From: Erythrobasidium yunnanense
Taxonomy: Eukaryota > Basidiomycota > Cystobasidiomycetes > Erythrobasidiales > Erythrobasidiaceae
Assembly: GCA_001600175.1 (NCBI GenBank)
Contig: BCJC01000004.1
Span: forward strand, 1,240,001-1,304,000
Length of the DNA: 64,000 bases
Direction of reading: 5' to 3'
The first letter of the stretch is position 1. Each line of letters opens with the position of its first letter. The notes under the pieces are model-generated. The model worked only from the letters and a program-made list of their open reading frames with translations. It did no database searches and was not told the origin of the DNA. The position numbers and the translations under genes were made by a program. Below are positions 48,493 to 60,042 of this stretch, in pieces.

Positions 48493-51400
48493 TAAAGCAC
48501 ATGCTTCTGCTTGCCTATCGCTTTGATGAAAGCTCTGTAAAAAAGGGTCAGATACAGTCCACAAGTCGCGAACATTCAATACTTACAATCCCGCTACACT
48601 GTAAGTCGAAAAATGAACATGAAAGTGATTAGCCATGGCGCTGTTTTGAGCCGCTAACAGGAACCCCTTACGAGAATAGCAGGAACGCCATATAATTGCC
48701 AACTTTCTCAGCTGTTCCAGTCAGGATTTGCCCTGAATCGCCCGTAATCTGGGTCTGGATATCGTTCGCTGCTCCTGAGCCAACAATACCGGCTACCAGA
48801 GCAGCATTCGTTAGAGCCCATACTAGGACGACGTTCGTTCTGATGTTGGCATATGAATCCTTGGCCTTCTCGACGGGATCAGGAGCCTTCTTGACTTCTT
48901 TCGGTGCTTTCTGAGCCAGTACATGTCGGGCATCCTGTTCGCAGATGCTCAATGCCCGGCTGGAAGGCGCTGAGATCGAATTGCACTCACCTCATAAGCT
49001 GCATCGATATCCTTCTCATCGCTTGGCACATCCACGTCTACCTTATCCTTCTCTGCCCCACTTGCTTTGACGACACCGAGGTCGTGCGACACGCTAGTCT
49101 GGCCCTTCGTACCCCATGATACGTCATGCACGTTACAGAATGCATAGACGTTGATGATGTTGATCCATGTCGGGCTGAGGAGGATATACTGGATGAACGA
49201 AGTAAACATGTGCCAAGGCTCGAAGAAGATGATTGAAGCGTAGAGCCAGAGACCATACGTCGCCATCATACTCAGTACGATGTTGCGGAAGTTCTCATCG
49301 CGGATGAGCTCTCCGAAAGTCATGCCGACCTTGGATTGGATACTCTTGACAACCAGGAAGATGGCACAGAACTGCGAGAAATTCATCAGCCTGAATGTAG
49401 CGCCACTTATGCCCCGTACTAACCGTCATATACGCCTAAAGGAGAACAGGAATTAGTACGTCGTAATTTGAGCACTGTGAATGTGTCCACCTACCGTGAT
49501 GATCGCAAAAATAATGATGGCCAGCATGTAGCTCTTCCTTCCACCGGCAGGCGTATTACCCATAGCCAGCAAGAAGCACATGACCAGGCATGCGAGATAG
49601 ACGTAGTGGAGCACCGCACTGACTATTCTTGCCCACTTGTAATTCAAGGCATTCGTGAGGATAGACTAGGAGAAAACATGGAACAGTCAGCGTATCGCTC
49701 GAATAGCATGCACTGAGCTACATACGAAGGCGATGTAGTAATTAGCCAGAGCGAACCAAGCGAACAGCTGCTGGAAGATCTGGTAGACCAGCTCGATGTG
49801 GAGCCAGAACTTCCGTAAGAAGGAATGATCAGAACGATAGACATAGCCGAATTTGACAGTAGCGTGTATTGCAGCGAAGAAGGAACCATTGAGCCATCGA
49901 CGTCGTTGTGAGATCAGCTCGGGTACCGTCGTTGGCGTGTCTGTCACGCCGTAAGCCGACTTCGTATAGCTGTGATCGACCGTCAGTGAGATTCGGTTAG
50001 TAGGTATGTATTACTTACTGCAGTGTCCAGGCACTTTGCCTCTTGCTGACAAGCTCCCAGCACAACACACGATCTTCCGCCAGATACCTAGCCTTCCGAT
50101 TAGTAAGGTTCATCGTAGGTTGACTGTGTTAACCCACATATTCTTAGTCAGAAGATCTGCATCGACCTTGTTTTCCAGTGTCTCTCCCTTGAAGTACTCG
50201 GCAAGCGGTCCGTTCCCGGCACTATCGTTCTGTAGCGCATGCCAGCGATATGCAGAGAAGGCTCCGGGAAGTACTGTAATGTAGCCGAAGACTGACTCTA
50301 GAGGCTTATCTAGAATGTTTGACATTTCTGCAGAAGCAAATCAGTATGATTGCGTTCCGGAGGAGAGGGACATGCGCACTATACTCGAAGTTCTGGGCTG
50401 CGACTAGAGGATTCAAGAGTGATGTCCAGTATTTGCCGGGCATGGTAACAATCTCTCCGCACTACGCAAATGCGAACGTACTCAGCGATACCGTTCAATT
50501 CAGTCGACAGGCTCCGACTCACTGCACCTCCGACATTCGAATTAGTATCGAATGACTTCCACAAATGATAAATAGAAGTAGGACCCGGCTGCGTACCCAC
50601 ATCGAGGAGGACACACACATTCGGGTTCAAGCACTTTGCGAAAGCGTTGAAGAACCATCTATGCGAGTTGATCTTCTTTTGATTCCTTTCTTTCAGTGCA
50701 AAGATGATCTGGACGGGCACGATGCCGCTCTCTGCACCTTTGTACTTCAGGTCAGGCGTGAGTGCGATTTGAGTAGTATATTCGTAGATCTAGATGAAAG
50801 GACTTTAGCCTCGTTGTATTGGGTTTGCGACTGATGAGACTTACATGGCATTCGACTGGCTTTCCATTGACGACGTTCTTGGCGACTCCGTCTTGATAGA
50901 CACCTTGGCAAGCTAAAGCCGAAAGGGTTCGAGAATTGACCTTCTGCCGACCGTCTGACACGACCACTACGACGACCTGAGCATACACTTAGTATTTCGC
51001 AGTATCAATATCACAACTGCCTGCGCACCTTCTTCCACGCATCTTTGCCCCACATTTTCGAACGAGTCCGCGTGCATAGATGCTGAACGTTCTTTTGAAC
51101 ACCATACATCGTACGTGCGAACAGGTCTTCTCCTTCGTTGTACATAGCTAACGGCAAATGTCAGCACACTGTCCGAGCGAGACTTGGCAGATGCAACTTA
51201 CTCATTGCAATCATGAGCTCCGTCTGTCGTGGTGGATCCATGAGCACTTGTCGTAATGCATACTTCTCCCGAACAAAGTCGTCGGGATCAGATGTACAAG
51301 CTGTATACCTCATCCTGCTAAACTCTCGGTCTTCGCGGAAAGGACATGATTCCAGCAGCTTCTTGGGCACAGGCACGTCCAGGACAAGGTTTCCTCTGAA

Positions 51401-52142
51401 TAGAGTGACTGTGCGAACATATTTTAGCAGTATACAAACCTTTCTAGCGTTGATATCGCCCACCTTGCTTGACGGTCTTCAAACGTCTCGGGATCCGCTG
51501 AGGTATCCTTCCGTATCTGACTTGACTATCTTCATCTTCGTGATCCGCTTGCGTCACTGGGTTGACGAATCCTCCTGCGTCTCCACTCATCATAGGCAGA
51601 TACCCTCCCACGCGTCCGCCATTCTGGTTCATCAAAGGTATATCTTCTGTGGACTGGGCTGGTCCAGCAGCATGTCGGTCCATTGGTGTATCGAATGGGT
51701 TGACATTGGCCCAGCGGCTATCGTTTGCTGAATCATTCGTGTAAGCTGGGTACAAGGCCGCTCCACCGCCTGGCGGTTGTATGAAACCATCATTCGGAGG
51801 CGTCTGCGACTGTTGCCAATGAGGATGCTGTTGTTGCTGCTGGTGTGCGGCCTCGTAGAACCCGCCTGGATTGGATGGGTCGTGATCAGGGGTCCCTGCA
51901 GCGCCAATCGCATGAGGGTCTGTGAATCCGCCTGGAAGAGCGACGTTGCTGTCGTTGTAGTCGCTCGAGTATGTCGCCTGATGCTGGTACTGCTGGCCTA
52001 GAAAGGGTACTTGCGGCTGATGTCCTGGGAATTGCTGCTGCTGGCCATACGGCGGCTCATCGTAGGGTTGATGTCCTCGCTCGTCTGCTTCATTGTGGTA
52101 TCCAGCTCCACCAGGTGGTGGTGGATTGTTGTAGTAGGCCAT
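48493..52142 (-). CDS. CHS: Chitin synthase, division 1 type
   Basis: Fifteen exons on the minus strand: 52142-51464, 51408-51202, 51147-51029, 50976-50845, 50789-50523, 50461-50380, 50327-50141, 50087-50019, 49969-49726, 49665-49495, 49435-49424, 49371-48991, 48934-48672, 48598-48587 and 48535-48493, giving 955 residues. The N-terminal 230 residues are Gln/Pro/Gly-rich. The GT2 core has [30 protein letters not shown] and QRRRW (near residue 605), the catalytic and product-binding motifs of chitin synthases. Six or so membrane helices follow. Two exons of 12 nt (AYMT; VAGL part) are needed for frame. This layout, without myosin or cytochrome b5-like domains, fits classes I-III. The enzyme polymerises UDP-GlcNAc at the plasma membrane. 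Confidence 0.95.
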
Positions 52143-52572
52143 TCTACAACTTCGAGTTGACCTGAGAAAGAGGGAGTCTGCGTGACCTTGTACCTGAGAC
52201 GGGCGCGGTCGAGCACAAATAAACGCGGAAAGTCGAAAACAAAGCTTGAGTAAGGAGAGAAGAAGCAAGACTAGTTGTAATTGGCAGTCTTGGTGCGGTT
52301 CAGTCAACAACGCCGGTCATCTGCACCGCGTCGCACAGCCTTGTATGCATGTCATGCATGCGAGATGAGAGGGCGTAGATGGAGCATGGTTATTGCAATC
52401 TTGTCTCATCACTGAACATTACTTTCTATTGACAGCCTGAACGCCGAGAAAAGCTATCGCTACAGCAAATCTTCTTCTTCAACTTCGCGAAATAGAGAGA
52501 TTCTTCAGACTTCAGAGATCGGAGTGCAGAAGGACATGTAAGAGCATAGAGACTTTGGAAGAGAGCGTTACT
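52143..52572. promoter_or_regulatory. Chitin synthase upstream region
   Basis: These 430 bp lie between the chitin synthase start and the 3' end of the transporter. A perfect odd palindrome, ATGCATGTCATGCAT, lies at 52345-52359, about 200 bp before the start codon. Its role is unknown. Confidence 0.45.
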
Positions 52573-55439
52573 TTAGTGTGCGCCAGATGCTTCCGCGTAG
52601 GTGCGGACCATGCCAGGATCCAGCTCGTATAGAGGCTCTGGCTTGAGGTGCTTTTGACGGAGTACGTATCGCTTCCACCAGAATGCAGGTTGCTTTGCAC
52701 CCCATTGCGCTTGCTTGCGCGTAGGTACTGAAAAGACCGAGTCGAGTTCTTCGAGGCTGAGCTTGGCCGTCTCGGGCAGGAAGAGCAGGACCATTACAAA
52801 ACCGAAGATATTCCAAGCTGCATAGTACCACATAGCCCCTGCGACATATCTGAACGTTAGTATCAGTGCCGGATTAAGCTGGCTCGGTCGTACCTGCAAT
52901 GAATCAGGTAGGTTAGCATTTGTGCGACGACAACAGCACTGACAACACGTCAGACGTACCTGATGTGGTGAAGGCAACCTCTAAAGCTGGGAAAGTAAGA
53001 GACAGCACTCCTAGATGGCGAGAGGGGTGCGTCAGGATCGGGCGTAATTCGAAAGAATCAACGCTAGACCTACCATTGAAGCCCCAACACGTTGCTGTAG
53101 CGAATGCCATGCCTGTTAGACAATGATGGGAGAAAAAGGGAATAAGAGAAAGCGAAGAGGAGCAGAAAATTTAGCCAAAAGCCATAGCGGGCGACGAAGA
53201 TATCGCTAGGACTCACCGATTGGACGTATGTACAGCGGGAACGCTTCTGCGCTGTACGTGAACGGCACTGGGCCCTCTGATGGACTGCAAAAATCGCAAA
53301 GAACAAAAGAGATCAGTCAGGGTTCTCGGCAAAAGAAGGCGATAGGGAGAGTAGTGGTAGTGTATATTGGTGCTGAGTATGCGATGAAGTAGAGTGTTTG
53401 ATGACTCACGAATAGGCCATGGCGAAAAGGTAGATGCCGATAGCGATGAGGCCCAGTTTGAGGGGCGTCGCTTCTCCATCAGCTTGATCTGGTAGATAGA
53501 ACATTGCTCCTGTGAACCAGAGACACAGAGACATGGCTGGGAAGCCCCAGAGCAGCAATGTTCGACGACCAAAAGTGTCGATAGTCTTCATGGCGGGAAC
53601 AGCGAATACCCAGTTGATCATGCCGAAGCCAAAGCTTGCTAAGAGGGCTTGGAACTGTGAGAAGCCACTGTTGACGAAGATTCTCGATGAATAGTATCTG
53701 TGCGAACCAAACTTTAGCGATCCGTCGCGGCTTGTCTTCATATGGCAGGCTTACGCTATGACATTGATACCTGGAACGCGGAAGATACAGACATCAGAAC
53801 CGCTTGTATCTCGAGCGCTTCCATTGCAGGTCACTTACCGCAAAACTGGTGCAACGAAAAGGTCAGCACGTGTATAACCACATCATATGCGTAGCCTATG
53901 TACTCACTTGCTGCATGAACATCACCAAGAACGCCGATTGGCTTGCTCTGCGATTTCTAGGGATGCTGAATAGCTCGACATATCGGTTTCCCTTATGCAT
54001 CGCGTCTTCCGCCTTGAGCAGCTGCGAGACGTAGAAGAGATCTCTTGCAGCTTCGAGAGGAGAATTACGGAGTCGCAATAAGGATTCATATGCCTTTCGA
54101 GGTCTATTCTTGGAGAGTAGCCATCTTGGGGATTCGGGAAGGAAGACGACTTGGGCCAACACGATGAGCGGAGGCACAACGCCAGAGCCGAGCATGAGTC
54201 TCCAGTTGAGACCAGTGATGTTATCGGTGTCGCTGACGTTATAGAACATCAGACCGCAGACATAGCCGATCATGATGCCTGTCGGAGAAACGGCCATCTC
54301 AGCTGGTCTCGGGAGGGCAGACCAGGCAAGCAGGACATACCGAATGCAGTCCACAGTTGCCATCTTGCATCAAAATCAGCTCAATGCGTCGATTCTACCA
54401 TCGATTGACTCACTGCATGACCAAAGTACCTCGAATTCTGGCGGAAAAAGCTCTCAGATTGATTCTTTCGACCTGGAAAACCGTCAGAATACGTACTTAG
54501 GTGGTGCAGTCTCCGCTGCGTAGATGGGCTGCCGATAGAGAACGTCAAATTCGTGCTGGAAGCCTGAAAGAACGGAGGCCGTACCACCGTGGACGACTTT
54601 GGCCCGATGCCAAAAGCCAGCACAACCCGCGATGCGAAGAGCATCTGCCATGAATTGGAGCATGCAGCCCATACACACGGAAAAGTAGCGAAGACCAGCG
54701 AGATCATGATTGTTCCTTTTCGGCCGAAGTATCGATTTAGAGGATCCGTAACCCAGCATGCGACCAGAAGGCATGTAAAGTAGGGAGCACTGTTGACGAG
54801 TCCTAGAAGCCATACTTCATTCCAAGCTGTTCCGCCGATGCCGAATTGGTTTGGGAAGAAAATCTATATTTTCAAAGGTCGTTAGCGATGGATCTAGTTG
54901 AGAAAGCGCAAACGTACATTGGCTCCGTTGATAAGAGACTGATCCTGACCTTGTACAACTGCACCCATGGCACAGCATACGACCACTGAGGCTAAGGTCA
55001 GTAAATATTCCAAGCAGTTGTCGAGCGCGTACTCACAAGCCCATAAGGTCTTTGTTTGACGCCATGGATGGGTTGTCTCCCATCTCAAAAACTCCTTCTC
55101 TTCTTCGGAGAGCTCTTTGATGTTTTCAAAGTCGTTCGGGAAGGCCGCTACGAGCGCTCCCTTTCTCAGATCATCGCGAATATCGAGCATATCTCGCTCT
55201 TCCGCAAATCTGTCTGCCTCAAGCAGCACTTCCTCGGGCGACATTCCAGACAGAGGGTTTGCAAGTCGCTGAGTTTCCTCCATGGTCTTGTCGCGCCTCG
55301 TGACGCCGCCTTCTGCGAGTGTAGAAGCATTCTCGAATCGATCATCGGAGCTGCGGCGAGGACCGCCAGGCTGATTCTTTTCACTGTTGCGATGTCCGTT
55401 CTTCTCGAGCGCATTGCTCATGACGGTAGGCTTCTCCAT
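52573..55439 (-). CDS. MFS sugar transporter (hexose/alpha-glucoside permease type)
   Basis: Fourteen exons on the minus strand: 55439-55037, 54985-54918, 54863-54588, 54528-54497, 54437-54414, 54363-54341, 54278-53908, 53845-53839, 53770-53755, 53697-53410, 53284-53217, 53112-53074, 53010-52960 and 52838-52573, giving 643 residues. Marks of the sugar porter family are DPLNRYFGRKGTIM (loop 2-3), FLPESPRWLL at mid-protein, TFGRRTLLLWG, PSEGPVPFTYSAEAFPLYIR and FLPETAKLSLEELD. About 12 membrane helices are expected. The 150-residue acidic N-terminal cytoplasmic tail is long and includes KNGHRNSEKNQPGGPRRSS. Two micro-exons (7 and 16 nt) encode FCGINVIA. Substrate cannot be fixed, but maltose-type permeases share the long tail. 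Confidence 0.93.
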
Positions 55440-56454
55440 CTTTGCGTTCTAAAGGCTCTTCTTCCAAGCCGAACGAGAAGACTAGGATTTTTCGGTGGTC
55501 AGGAAGAGAGAGAGAAGAGCAAAACAAGAAGAGAAGTGAAGAGGAGATAGTCTGGGGTGGGCGTCAATTGAAATTAGTTTGCCTGTGGAATGGATTTGGC
55601 CGATGAGGGAATCGACGTCGCCGGCATACGATACGATTGTCACTTATGCTGGGCATGACGTGCATATATGAACTAGACGTGAGCTGTCAAGACTTTTCTT
55701 GCTGTTCTCAAAAAGCGGAATAGGGCAGTACCAAGGAAGTCCAAGCCTGGATGAGGTCACTGGAGGTTTGGGAAGCTGGGGAAGGGATGGAGAGGATGTG
55801 AACGATGAAGACAGGCAGAGAGGTGGAGGGCTTTCGTGTTGGTATGTATGCCTTGTCAAATGTTACGACGATGCAGTTTGTCGTCGTAGAAGCCAGGCAA
55901 TGCAGCTCAGCTTTCTGCCCAGTCTTGATTGCATCGACGTGCATGTCCACCACGACACAGTGCTACAGGATGACATATCTTGAAGCTGATGATGGAGCAT
56001 GCGAAGAAGTCGTTGATCCATCCACCCTCCTGTCGGGGTAGCTGTCGTAAGGAGAACTCAAGTCCATGACAACCTGCGGAAGTCTTGCGATTGAATACGC
56101 GATGCGGGTCAGCACCCAAGTCAAAGCTTGATCTAGATACTACTGTAACTCTTTATACCCGTCCCACCCGGTCTGTCCTCTATCAAGGCAGCCTGGATAT
56201 CCAGCATATCCATTCATTCATCGAGAACTACTCCCGTTCTTCACTTACACACTCTCGCTTCATCCCTCTAATTACCAAGTCAACCCAGCTAACGCGCCTC
56301 GCTAGAAGGAATACTACTCGGGACCCGACTAGCAGCTCGGGCCGTGTTGACCACGCGTAAAGTAGGAAAGTAGCATATCCCCAACAAGCGAAGAAGATCT
56401 CTCTTAACTGGCTGGATCACTCTCCTAGTATCAGTTTCATACGGGATTGTGCGA
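55440..56454. promoter_or_regulatory. Large divergent intergenic region
   Basis: This 1,015-bp gap separates the transporter and a large unknown gene transcribed the other way. Frames inside look random. CTGGGG and GTGGGC near 55551 resemble zinc-finger carbon-repressor sites, which would suit a sugar transporter, but a single site is weak evidence. Confidence 0.4.
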
Positions 56455-59400
56455 ATGGCCCCCAAGCAGAGCACCAGCAGCGAGATCCCTAGATGTCGCT
56501 TCCCTTGGCGCAGGCGACATGTTGCATCGCATCGCGCAAGTATAGCAAAGAGATCATCCAGGCAGATGTATCCACACCATCAAGATTCAGCGTCAATCTC
56601 GTCCATCCTGCATATTAGCGGGCTCCAAAACAGCGCCGAACGACAACATTACGAACCGCTCCCAACAGGCAGCTATTCGATCCCTAGCTACTACGAGACC
56701 AAAGATAGCAATCTCCCTCGCCTGCCAGCATCTCCTCCTTTACCGCCTCTCCCTCCGCCAAAACATCTCAAAATCGAGACGGGAGTAAGCAATTCCTACA
56801 TGTAAATTACTTCAGGAGTACACATACTGAATGTAATTGACAGGTCTACAGTCGCTACGGCCAATTGACACCAGAGCTTTCGAGCGCCTCATCAGCAACG
56901 CCGACTCTGACCCCGTTCGCTTTTCAACGAGTGAGCTTTATGTCGCCCGAAACATACGTGAATAAGTACTAACAGTGCTGTTCTGTCTCACAGAGCACTT
57001 CACCAGCTACGCCTGTATCCATTTCTTCCTCCTTCCTGCGCTCGCGGTCGAGAGCCGGCTCTAGCTCCGCTGGGAACCGACCGCCGCCTCCTCCGATCAT
57101 TGTTCCAGGACCGCGTAAAGGCTCTCTTCCTACCTTACCCAGTCTACACTCATTCATACATGGCGACAAGACGCGCGCCGGCAATGACAAGATCGCGATT
57201 CGGACCAGAAGCTCATCTTTACCTGAAGATTCGCTGCTTCCATATTTCGCAACTGGTCCAGCGCGTAGAGCAGACCCAGTCCTTCGACCTCTGACTCATG
57301 CAATAATGGACAGGAACAACGCAGAAAGCGTAGACAAAGCGGAAGAACTGCAGCCTTCTCCGCTGGCTTCTCCCGCCTTCAGCGCGCATAGCAATGCGAG
57401 AGCCTCTTCGCATCTTTCACGACCTTCGTCACCAGTCTCCAAAGCTACATGGCGTCAATCACTTGCGCAGAGTGCGACGGACAACCACGAGGAGTCGCTC
57501 GACAACACGTCCGCCGACGACCTCGCCAAGACAACCGACAAAGACATTAGCAAGAGCAACAAGGTCCTCTTTCGGATCTCACATGCATCCACTGTCGTTT
57601 CGAGCCCTACGACGCGATCGGAAGCGCAAAGCGTGCCGCATGAAGCTGTTCAGACACCTCGAGATAGCTTTGCACCACTCTTTCACTCCATTCCTAGTGC
57701 GCGAAGCGATAAGTCCTTCGATTTCAGCCAAGTTCCATTCAATCTACAATCGATGCCGCCTCCCGTTCCTAGATCCCCGCTGTCGCCACGCTCACCGTCC
57801 GCCATAGCAGCGGGAGCACCAGTAAAGCAGACAAGCAGGTCGACTTCGATCAAGAGCTCGAAATCGACTCGTGCACGTAGACATAGCATAGCTAGCACGA
57901 CTACCACAACTGGCAAGAACAACAGAATATCGTCAGTACCTTCCGACAGCCAGTCACCGAGGAACAGCAAGAGCAGCAAGAAAGCCAATAGCCAGACAGA
58001 ATCGAAGATATCGCCACCTGCTACGGCTGTCGAAGTCAGCGTGCCGCAGATAGCTAGACGACCATCGATTGCGTGGGAGGCGCTGCTGGCTGAGAAAGCT
58101 GAAGAGAGGCCGTTCCGCTGGAAGCCTGTCAAGGTAAGCAGCTCATCTTAGATGTCACTCCCGACGGAGCACCACACTGAATCAAAATTCCGCGACAGGT
58201 CTCGGAAGCGAAGAAGATCCTGTCGCCGAAGCAACTGCAAAGCATCATCCTGACGTCCATGCGAGAGTACGGCACTACTTCGAAACACGCCTTGATACTC
58301 GAGAATTTCGAAGAGATCCCCTTGGAGCTCGAACAATGCCATCAGAAAATTAAAGAACTGTCCTCAACATTCGAAAGCGAAGTGGAGAATCGTAAGAGTG
58401 TGCTAGCGAGACATGTAGCGTGTCTCAGAGCACTCAATGGAGATCAGGGAGCGAGATTCGCAGATAGTCTAGTGGTGGCTGTCTCGAGATCGGATAGATG
58501 CGCAGAAGCTATTTGCTCGCTCAGAGAACATGTAGCCAAAGTGGAGAGGGTCAGGGATGATCATTGGCGAGCTGTAAGTGACGTATGCTCCCTTATATCA
58601 CTTGCCCTCCTAACGCTACCGACCTGCGACCACAGGCAGCAAGTCTTTCTCTCGCCCGACTCAATACCTCATACCTCAAAGCCAAAGACAAACTAAAAGA
58701 AAGCGAAGAGGAAAACGCGCGCTTGCGAAAAGAACGCGATGCAGCTTTATCCCATGTCGAGCGCCTGAAGCAAGATATGCGACCGACTTCTTCACTTACT
58801 ATCCCAATTGCCGCGAGGCCTGCTTCGTCTAGTAACCCTACTCCTGCAACTAGTATGTTCGACTTTGCGGCTTTCCCACCACCTCCGCCTGTGTCTGTAG
58901 CCACCCAGCCGGACCAGGCGCCTTTCAGCGCGCCCACAGTCACAAACTCGTCAGCACCCGTAATGATTGTCGAGCCACAGGAATATCAGGACGGTGATTC
59001 TACCATCTCGCCAGGATATCGCTTTCCGGCGATGCAGCAGCATCACAGCAAACCTCAATCGCACTTGAGTAGCAAACAAATACAAAATGGATACTTCCAC
59101 GATGGCTCCACAACAAGAAGTCCAGAGTCTGTAACTATGCAGCAGACATCGGTGATGCCGCCGACTCCTCCTCTTTGCGTCGACTTGGACGACCAGGCCC
59201 GAAGAGGGTTACCAGTCTCTCCCAACTACACATCCCGCTTCAAAGCCTTCCGAGAGCGCGTCTTCCCGGCAACAGCGAAGGATGTCCGATCAAACTCGAC
59301 TCCGCCCTCAGATGTCGAGGCTCTGCATAGCCCGAAACAAGCTACGGCTCGGCCTGAATCGCCTTGGCTGGTCGTCAAATCGAGAAGTAATAGTGCTCCG

Positions 59401-59781
59401 GGCCCAGATGTAGCGGTCGTGCTGGACCCGCATGCCAATGCCTTTTCGCCAGATGCAGCCAAGAGAAAGTTCATGCCTCGTGAGTGCACAATCACATATC
59501 ACTTCGTGACATAGGCTGACTAGTGCGATACCACAGCATCGATGCATCTGTCCGGCTGTATGGATGCGGAAACTCTGTCCATAATGACTGCTGGCGACGA
59601 CGATAGACCTCCCACGAGAACTGCAAGTCGAGCTTCCGAGATGTTTCTCGAAGGCTCCGAAGTAGATGACGTCCTTTCTGAGCTACACTCGACCTACTCT
59701 AGACAGACTCCTACGCCTACTCCCACTCTCGCTTTATCGCGAACCTCTACTGCCTCCCCTAGACCTCGTTTCGCCAAGTAG
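56455..59781 (+). CDS. Large Ser/Pro-rich coiled-coil protein, unknown
   Basis: The exons are 56455-56784, 56844-56930, 56994-58133, 58199-58573, 58636-59479 and 59537-59781, giving 1006 residues; every junction keeps frame. The N-terminal half is disordered (many SPxS and PPPP runs). A folded helical part begins at about residue 515 (RPSIAWEALLAEKAEERPFRW; ILSPKQLQSIILTSMREYGT), followed by a coiled coil (LNTSYLKAKDKLKESEEENA, RLRKERDAALSHVERLKQ) near residues 650-690. Then comes another disordered region and an acidic end. It resembles a scaffold or polarity-associated protein, but I do not recognise a family. Confidence 0.72.
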
Positions 59782-60042
59782 CGAATGAGCAGTACGTAGC
59801 CCTTCGCTCTTTCTTCCCTCACAAACATGTACATTCCACCGGGCAGAGCCCATACGCTGCTCTGCGATTGATCACCGTGTAGACTAAATTAATGCGCGAA
59901 GTACACGGCTGCCGCGTCCACAATAATCGATAATCATGTATTGCTAGTAATCGGGAACAGTAGATAGACTGTCTCAGGAAACACGCCTCGACTTGCATTT
60001 CTCGTCTTTCGCTTGTTGCTCTTTCACCGCGTCTGCAAAGCC

